DNA of 64,000 bases from Terrisporobacter mayombei (GTDB taxonomy: Bacteria; Bacillota; Clostridia; Peptostreptococcales; Peptostreptococcaceae), in NCBI RefSeq assembly GCF_020748465.1, contig NZ_JAHZMP010000001.1, forward strand, positions 1,178,001-1,242,000. Direction: 5' to 3'. This document shows, in pieces, positions 60,574 through 64,000 of this stretch (position 1 is its first letter; each line of letters begins with the position of its first letter). The position numbers and the translations under genes were made by a program. The notes below the pieces were generated by a model. It saw only the letters and a list, made by a program, of their open reading frames with translations. It did no database searches and was not told the origin of the DNA.

Positions 60574-61401
60574 CTATAATTGCCATAACTCCTTCAAATC
60601 ATTGATTATCTGCATTGCTCTAACACTTTCATGACTATTATCGTTTTTATCAGGATGAAAATTTCTAGCCAAAGCCTTATACATCTTTTTCAATATCTTT
60701 TTGTCGTCTTCATCATAATCGGAATTTTTCCTTGAACTGTCTTTGTAGTTACTACCCTGTTTTTCTTGGTAGCTACTTTTCTTAGAATTGTATTTGTAGT
60801 TACTATGATTTTTTCTTTGGTAACTACCTGTAAAGTAATCTTGCTCTTCATAGATCTGCTTTATTTTCTTTAGGTTTTCTGCATTCCTCAAATTTAGAAA
60901 TACATCGTAGCAATAATCAAAATTACCTACTCCATATTTATTTTCAAACTCTGTCTTAGCTTTTCTATACCTTTGCAAAATTTCCTCCACCTCCATAGAA
61001 GACTTATACTCCTCAGTATTTTTGTATTCCTGGTTTATTTTTTCTTGCAGAGGGTTTAATTTGCAACATACCAAGCTATAAATTTCCTCACCTGTCATGT
61101 TTAGTTCTTGGTATAAATTATTTATTTTATCCACCACAAAATCGTAGTACCCATAATCTACGAAATCGTAATACCCAATGGTGCAAACGCTATATTGTCT
61201 CTTTTTCACCTTGTTGTTTTCCCTGTAGCTGCTGTGCAATGTGACTTTGTATGCTGTTTTCACTGATCGTTGAAATTTTTCCTCGGAATGAGTGTAGGAG
61301 TAAAATTCCTGGTTATTGATTTTACAAGCATTCACTACTAATCCCTCGCTCTTCCCTTTGCTGGAAGTTTTTCTCTCACGTTCTTGAACAACACAATACA
61401 A
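60574..61401 (-). CDS. C-terminal J-domain protein (main frame of an apparently frameshifted gene)
   Basis: The 275-residue frame opens with TTG at 61401 but has no ribosome site. Its beginning continues a second frame upstream (see 61338-61487), so the true gene is probably longer. A mixed N-terminal domain (about 1-130) and a charged Ser/Tyr/Lys-rich linker (about 190-230) precede a C-terminal J domain (about 231-275) with DDKKILKKMYKALARNFHPDKND, including the HPD tripeptide that stimulates Hsp70 ATPase. J domains at the C-terminus are unusual in bacteria. The client and the N-terminal family are unknown. Confidence 0.65.
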   Translation of the reverse strand: MYCVVQERERKTSSKGKSEGLVVNACKINNQEFYSYTHSEEKFQRSVKTAYKVTLHSSYRENNKVKKRQYSVCTIGYYDFVDYGYYDFVVDKINNLYQELNMTGEEIYSLVCCKLNPLQEKINQEYKNTEEYKSSMEVEEILQRYRKAKTEFENKYGVGNFDYCYDVFLNLRNAENLKKIKQIYEEQDYFTGSYQRKNHSNYKYNSKKSSYQEKQGSNYKDSSRKNSDYDEDDKKILKKMYKALARNFHPDKNDNSHESVRAMQIINDLKELWQL

Positions 61402-61487
61402 TTCATCACATCCTTTGGGTTTATTTTAATTTTCGTTGGGACAACATATTCGGTGCTCCTCAAGTTGGAAAAATAACTATTTGGCAT
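61338..61487 (-). pseudogene. N-terminal fragment of the J-domain gene in a different frame
   Basis: ATG at 61487 opens MPNSYFSNLRSTEYVVPTKI then KINPKDVMNCIVLFKNVREK and runs out at TAG 61338. Adding one base to the T5 run at 61368-61372 (A5 on the coding strand) would fuse it to the J-domain frame as ...NVREKTSSKGKSEGLVV. The intact protein would have about 304 residues. It is either a real frameshift in a homopolymer or a sequencing error. Confidence 0.55.
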
Positions 61488-61952
61488 TTTCCACGTATTA
61501 GCAGCATTTTGGGATAATTATCCAAAATTCAAATTTTATTTTTAAGTTAATTATAATCAACTTTTTCAAAAAGTCTAGTAATTTTTCATAATTTTTTAAA
61601 ATTAATCACACACTCACCCAGAAAATCTTTTTTAGCTAAAATCTGTCTCTGTATCTAATTCTAAATCTTACTCTTACTCTATATCTATATCTAACTCTAT
61701 AGTTACATTTTTGTTTCATATTTATTACATAGCGTTACATGGTGTTTCAAGAATATTACACGGTGTTTTATCTCCATATTTCATCCCGTTTCAAAATAAT
61801 AAATTTAATTATTTCCAGTCATTATCTCATTCATATTTTTTAAACACAAATAAAAAATTTCTATTATTAATATAGCATTTTAAATTTTTATGATTTATTA
61901 ATATATTTTTCTGCATTAATTTTCGACATTAATTTTTATCATTTTTTAACTC
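61488..61952. other. Gene-free, low-complexity region
   Basis: No ORF is supported. It includes a pyrimidine-rich stretch built on TCTATA/TCTAAC units (about 61645-61705) and two copies of an ATTACAyGGTGTTT-like unit (about 61732-61773). It may hold the promoter of the J-domain gene. Confidence 0.4.
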
Positions 61953-61984
61953 AAAAAAGGCCATCACAAAAATGTGACGACCTT
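61953..61984 (-). terminator. Terminator of the glycosyltransferase gene
   Basis: AAGG-C-TCACA pairs with TGTGA-G-CCTT, with T's on the minus strand. Confidence 0.85.
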
Positions 61985-62005
61985 AAAAATATTCTAAGCT
62001 TTATT

Positions 62006-63385
62006 CTACTTCCACACTCTTTTTGCCCCTATTAGTTCCTGAGCATAACCATATAATGATACAGGTGACATTACTATTTGGTAGCAAAGTATAAATATAA
62101 AAAACCCTATAGTATTTTTTCTTACTTTAAGATTTAAGTTTTTAAATACAACGTGTGTTTGATAATAATATAAAATATAAAAACTTATCAGTGTTAAAGG
62201 AAATACTAACAACATCATAGGCCCTACTATATAATATTTTTGGAAGAATACTGCTAATATTACTCCTGGTATCCAGAAGAATGTATAACTAAGATCCATA
62301 TATGGTATAAACAAATCTATGCCTGTCAAAAATTTATAATATATGGAAGGTTGTTGCCATGGTTTTACTTCTCTCAACCCTTCTATCATCCCCCTTGCCC
62401 AACGAGAACGTTGCTTGGCAAAGTGAGATAGTTTTGTAGGCACATCTGTAAACGCCACTGCATGGGGTTCAAAGTAAACTCTATAACCTTGCTTTAACAT
62501 TTTCCAAGTTAACACAATATCTTCTCCAATTGCATCAGACCAACCACCCACATTTTGCACTACAGATGTTTTGTATAATGAAAATGCACCTTGGGCGACT
62601 AGTGTCCCTTGGTACAATCCTTGCATTCTCTTAATAGATGCAATACTTAAAAAATAATCCCATTCTTGTATTTTAGCTAATAAATTTTCTCTACTATTTC
62701 TTACTAACATGGAACCTGCAACAGCACAAACGTCATCTGGTGCTGAGTTAGATCTAGAAATCAAATAATTTACTGCCTTATTATGAATAAGAGTATCTGC
62801 ATCAAGTGTAATTACATACTTAGTTTTTACATAATTTAATCCATGATTTAATGCATTAAACTTTCCTGGAGTATTTTCATGCAACAGTAAAATATCCATG
62901 CCCATCTCTTTCTTTGCTCTTTCCACTTCAGCACATGTGTTATCATTGGAATTATTGTTTATTACTATGGTATGAATTTTACCCTTGTACTCTTGCTCTT
63001 TTATATATTTCAATGTGTTAAAAATTCCAGCTTCTTCATTGTATGCAGCTACCAAAATAGTTACTTCATCTTCAGGATGAGTCACCTTAAACTTAGGCTG
63101 TTTATCTAAAAGTAAGCTTGATACTAAAAATGCATTCATAAATCCTGGAATATAAGCTATCCCTGCTATAATAAATACTGCTAAAGAAACTGAGTAGGTT
63201 ACCTCAGATAAGTCCGAAATCCATCGTCTAGATACATAATAGGAGAAAATCACCCATAATGTACTTATAACTAAACTTATACTAAATTTATATTTAATAG
63301 GTATATATAATCTTGATTTAGTTGAATTTTCGTCTTTTTCTTCATGTTCTATAACTCTTTTCGAGAGCTTAATATCATTTTCCAT
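62006..63385 (-). CDS. Membrane-embedded processive family 2 glycosyltransferase
   Basis: The 459-residue product has two N-terminal membrane helices (about 30-90), a GT-A catalytic domain (105-330) and three to four C-terminal helices. The catalytic signatures VAAYNEEAGI, TLDADTL (metal-binding DxD), IGEDIVLTW and QRSRWARG (Q-x-x-R-W) define a processive synthase of the BcsA / PgaC / hyaluronan synthase group. The polymer is not predictable from sequence; poly-N-acetylglucosamine-like glycans are one option. AAGGGGG lies ahead of the ATG. No export or deacetylase partner is adjacent. Confidence 0.88.
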   Translation of the reverse strand: MENDIKLSKRVIEHEEKDENSTKSRLYIPIKYKFSISLVISTLWVIFSYYVSRRWISDLSEVTYSVSLAVFIIAGIAYIPGFMNAFLVSSLLLDKQPKFKVTHPEDEVTILVAAYNEEAGIFNTLKYIKEQEYKGKIHTIVINNNSNDNTCAEVERAKKEMGMDILLLHENTPGKFNALNHGLNYVKTKYVITLDADTLIHNKAVNYLISRSNSAPDDVCAVAGSMLVRNSRENLLAKIQEWDYFLSIASIKRMQGLYQGTLVAQGAFSLYKTSVVQNVGGWSDAIGEDIVLTWKMLKQGYRVYFEPHAVAFTDVPTKLSHFAKQRSRWARGMIEGLREVKPWQQPSIYYKFLTGIDLFIPYMDLSYTFFWIPGVILAVFFQKYYIVGPMMLLVFPLTLISFYILYYYQTHVVFKNLNLKVRKNTIGFFIFILCYQIVMSPVSLYGYAQELIGAKRVWK

Positions 63386-63470
63386 ATTCTATCAAATTCC
63401 CCCTTATATCTAAATTAACTATATAATAATAGCATCTAATTTTTAATATTCAAATGTAGCTTTTACCAAT

Positions 63471-63494
63471 AAAAAAGACTCTTCTGAGCCTTTC
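63471..63494 (-). terminator. Weak terminator of the carbonic anhydrase gene
   Basis: AAAG-CTC pairs with GAG-CTTT around a 4-base loop (one mismatch), followed by T's on the minus strand. Confidence 0.55.
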
Positions 63495-63500
63495 TATTGA

Positions 63501-64000
63501 TTATTTATTGTCGTATCCATCTACTACCATATCTATTTTACCTGTTTCAGGAGAAATCACTAATCCATGTATAATAATGTCATCTGGTACTAGAGGATGA
63601 TTTTTAATAAGACTTACACTATCTTGTATAGACTGTTCCACTGATTCAAATCCATGCAACCATCCCTTTACATCTATGCCTGCATTTGAAAGGGTGTCTA
63701 TGGTTTTACTAGGTATACCTCTATTTAATACTTTATTTAATAAATCATCTGTATCTAAATTACACATACCGCATCCATGATGCCCCACTACCAATACTTC
63801 TTCTACATCAAACTCATATATGGCTACTACTATACTTCTCATAATACTTCCAAATGGATGCATTATAGCTGCCCCAGCATTTTTTACTATTTTTGCATCT
63901 CCATTTCTAAGATTCATAGACTTTGGTAGCAAATCTGTCAATCTAGTGTCCATACATGATAGTATTACGACCTTTTTATCAGGCCTACTCGAAGTTTCAT
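63501..64000 (-). CDS. Beta-class carbonic anhydrase, N-terminus cut off by the window
   Basis: It interconverts CO2 and bicarbonate. The visible 166 residues enter from the window edge (ETSSRPDKKVVILSCMDTRL) and run to the stop at 63501. The zinc ligands are visible as Cys and Asp in SCMDTR and as His and Cys in VVGHHGCGMC. An ATG at 63953 lies inside the zinc motif and is not the start. The missing part is probably 20-30 residues. It is upstream of and co-directional with the glycosyltransferase, with a weak terminator between. Confidence 0.88.
   Translation of the reverse strand, partial: ETSSRPDKKVVILSCMDTRLTDLLPKSMNLRNGDAKIVKNAGAAIMHPFGSIMRSIVVAIYEFDVEEVLVVGHHGCGMCNLDTDDLLNKVLNRGIPSKTIDTLSNAGIDVKGWLHGFESVEQSIQDSVSLIKNHPLVPDDIIIHGLVISPETGKIDMVVDGYDNK

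Overview
The window is AT-rich low-GC Gram-positive DNA with GGGGG-type ribosome binding sites, some TTG starts and many intrinsic terminators. The gene content (clostridial histidine degradation genes, SigV/RsiV lysozyme response, LarC, several clostridial secreted proteins) points to the Clostridia, most likely a Peptostreptococcaceae member related to Paraclostridium, Paeniclostridium, Romboutsia or Clostridioides. This placement is inferred from protein resemblance only. Most genes lie on the minus strand. Both window edges cut a gene: a zinc-dependent phospholipase C-like protein on the left and a beta-carbonic anhydrase on the right.

Layout, left to right. 0.6-1.3 kb: biotin importer bioY behind a BirA-type operator. 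2.9-9.6 kb: a complete histidine degradation operon hutH-hutU-ftcD-hutI-fchA, with a LacI/CcpA-like regulator upstream. 11.2-14.3 kb: a FUSC-type exporter, and a PadR regulator with its HAAS-domain membrane partner. 14.4-18.8 kb: several decayed genes (a GTPase tail, a zinc-ribbon protein with one nonsense codon, a frameshifted membrane protein) around larC and a MerR/aldo-keto reductase pair that carries a textbook MerR promoter. 18.8-20.3 kb: a siroheme sulfite/nitrite reductase. 20.6-30 kb: a xylose regulon (xylB, xylA, the ROK repressor xylR, a ChvE/GguAB-type ABC importer, galM) tied together by two matching XylR operators.

30-37.4 kb holds envelope and secreted functions: an SH3b-SGNH protein, a CAP-domain protein, a C39-like peptidase, and the pdaV-rsiV-sigV lysozyme-response locus. 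It is followed by a HIT protein, a transmembrane pseudokinase with an Asn-rich tail and a thioesterase. 40.2-44.2 kb is a mannose-family PTS with a BtpA/SgcQ-type TIM-barrel protein under a GntR regulator, with twin operators and a CcpA cre site. 44.6-47.8 kb is an antibiotic-resistance pair, a Cfr-family 23S rRNA methyltransferase and an Lsa/CplR-type ABC-F protein. Each is preceded by a leader with a small ORF and alternative hairpins or an attenuator. 47.9-55.5 kb carries two related M28 peptidases, two anchored coiled-coil proteins, a C45-type hydrolase and a Nudix hydrolase. 56-60 kb is a Sau3AI-type (GATC) restriction-modification system beside the wreck of a DEAD/DEAH helicase. 60.5-64 kb has an apparently frameshifted J-domain protein, a processive glycosyltransferase and the carbonic anhydrase.

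No tRNA, rRNA, CRISPR array, integrase or intact insertion sequence was seen. The strongest leads are the paired leaders in front of the resistance genes, the pseudokinase, the operon of coiled-coil proteins with a tandem M28 peptidase, and the string of single-lesion pseudogenes.
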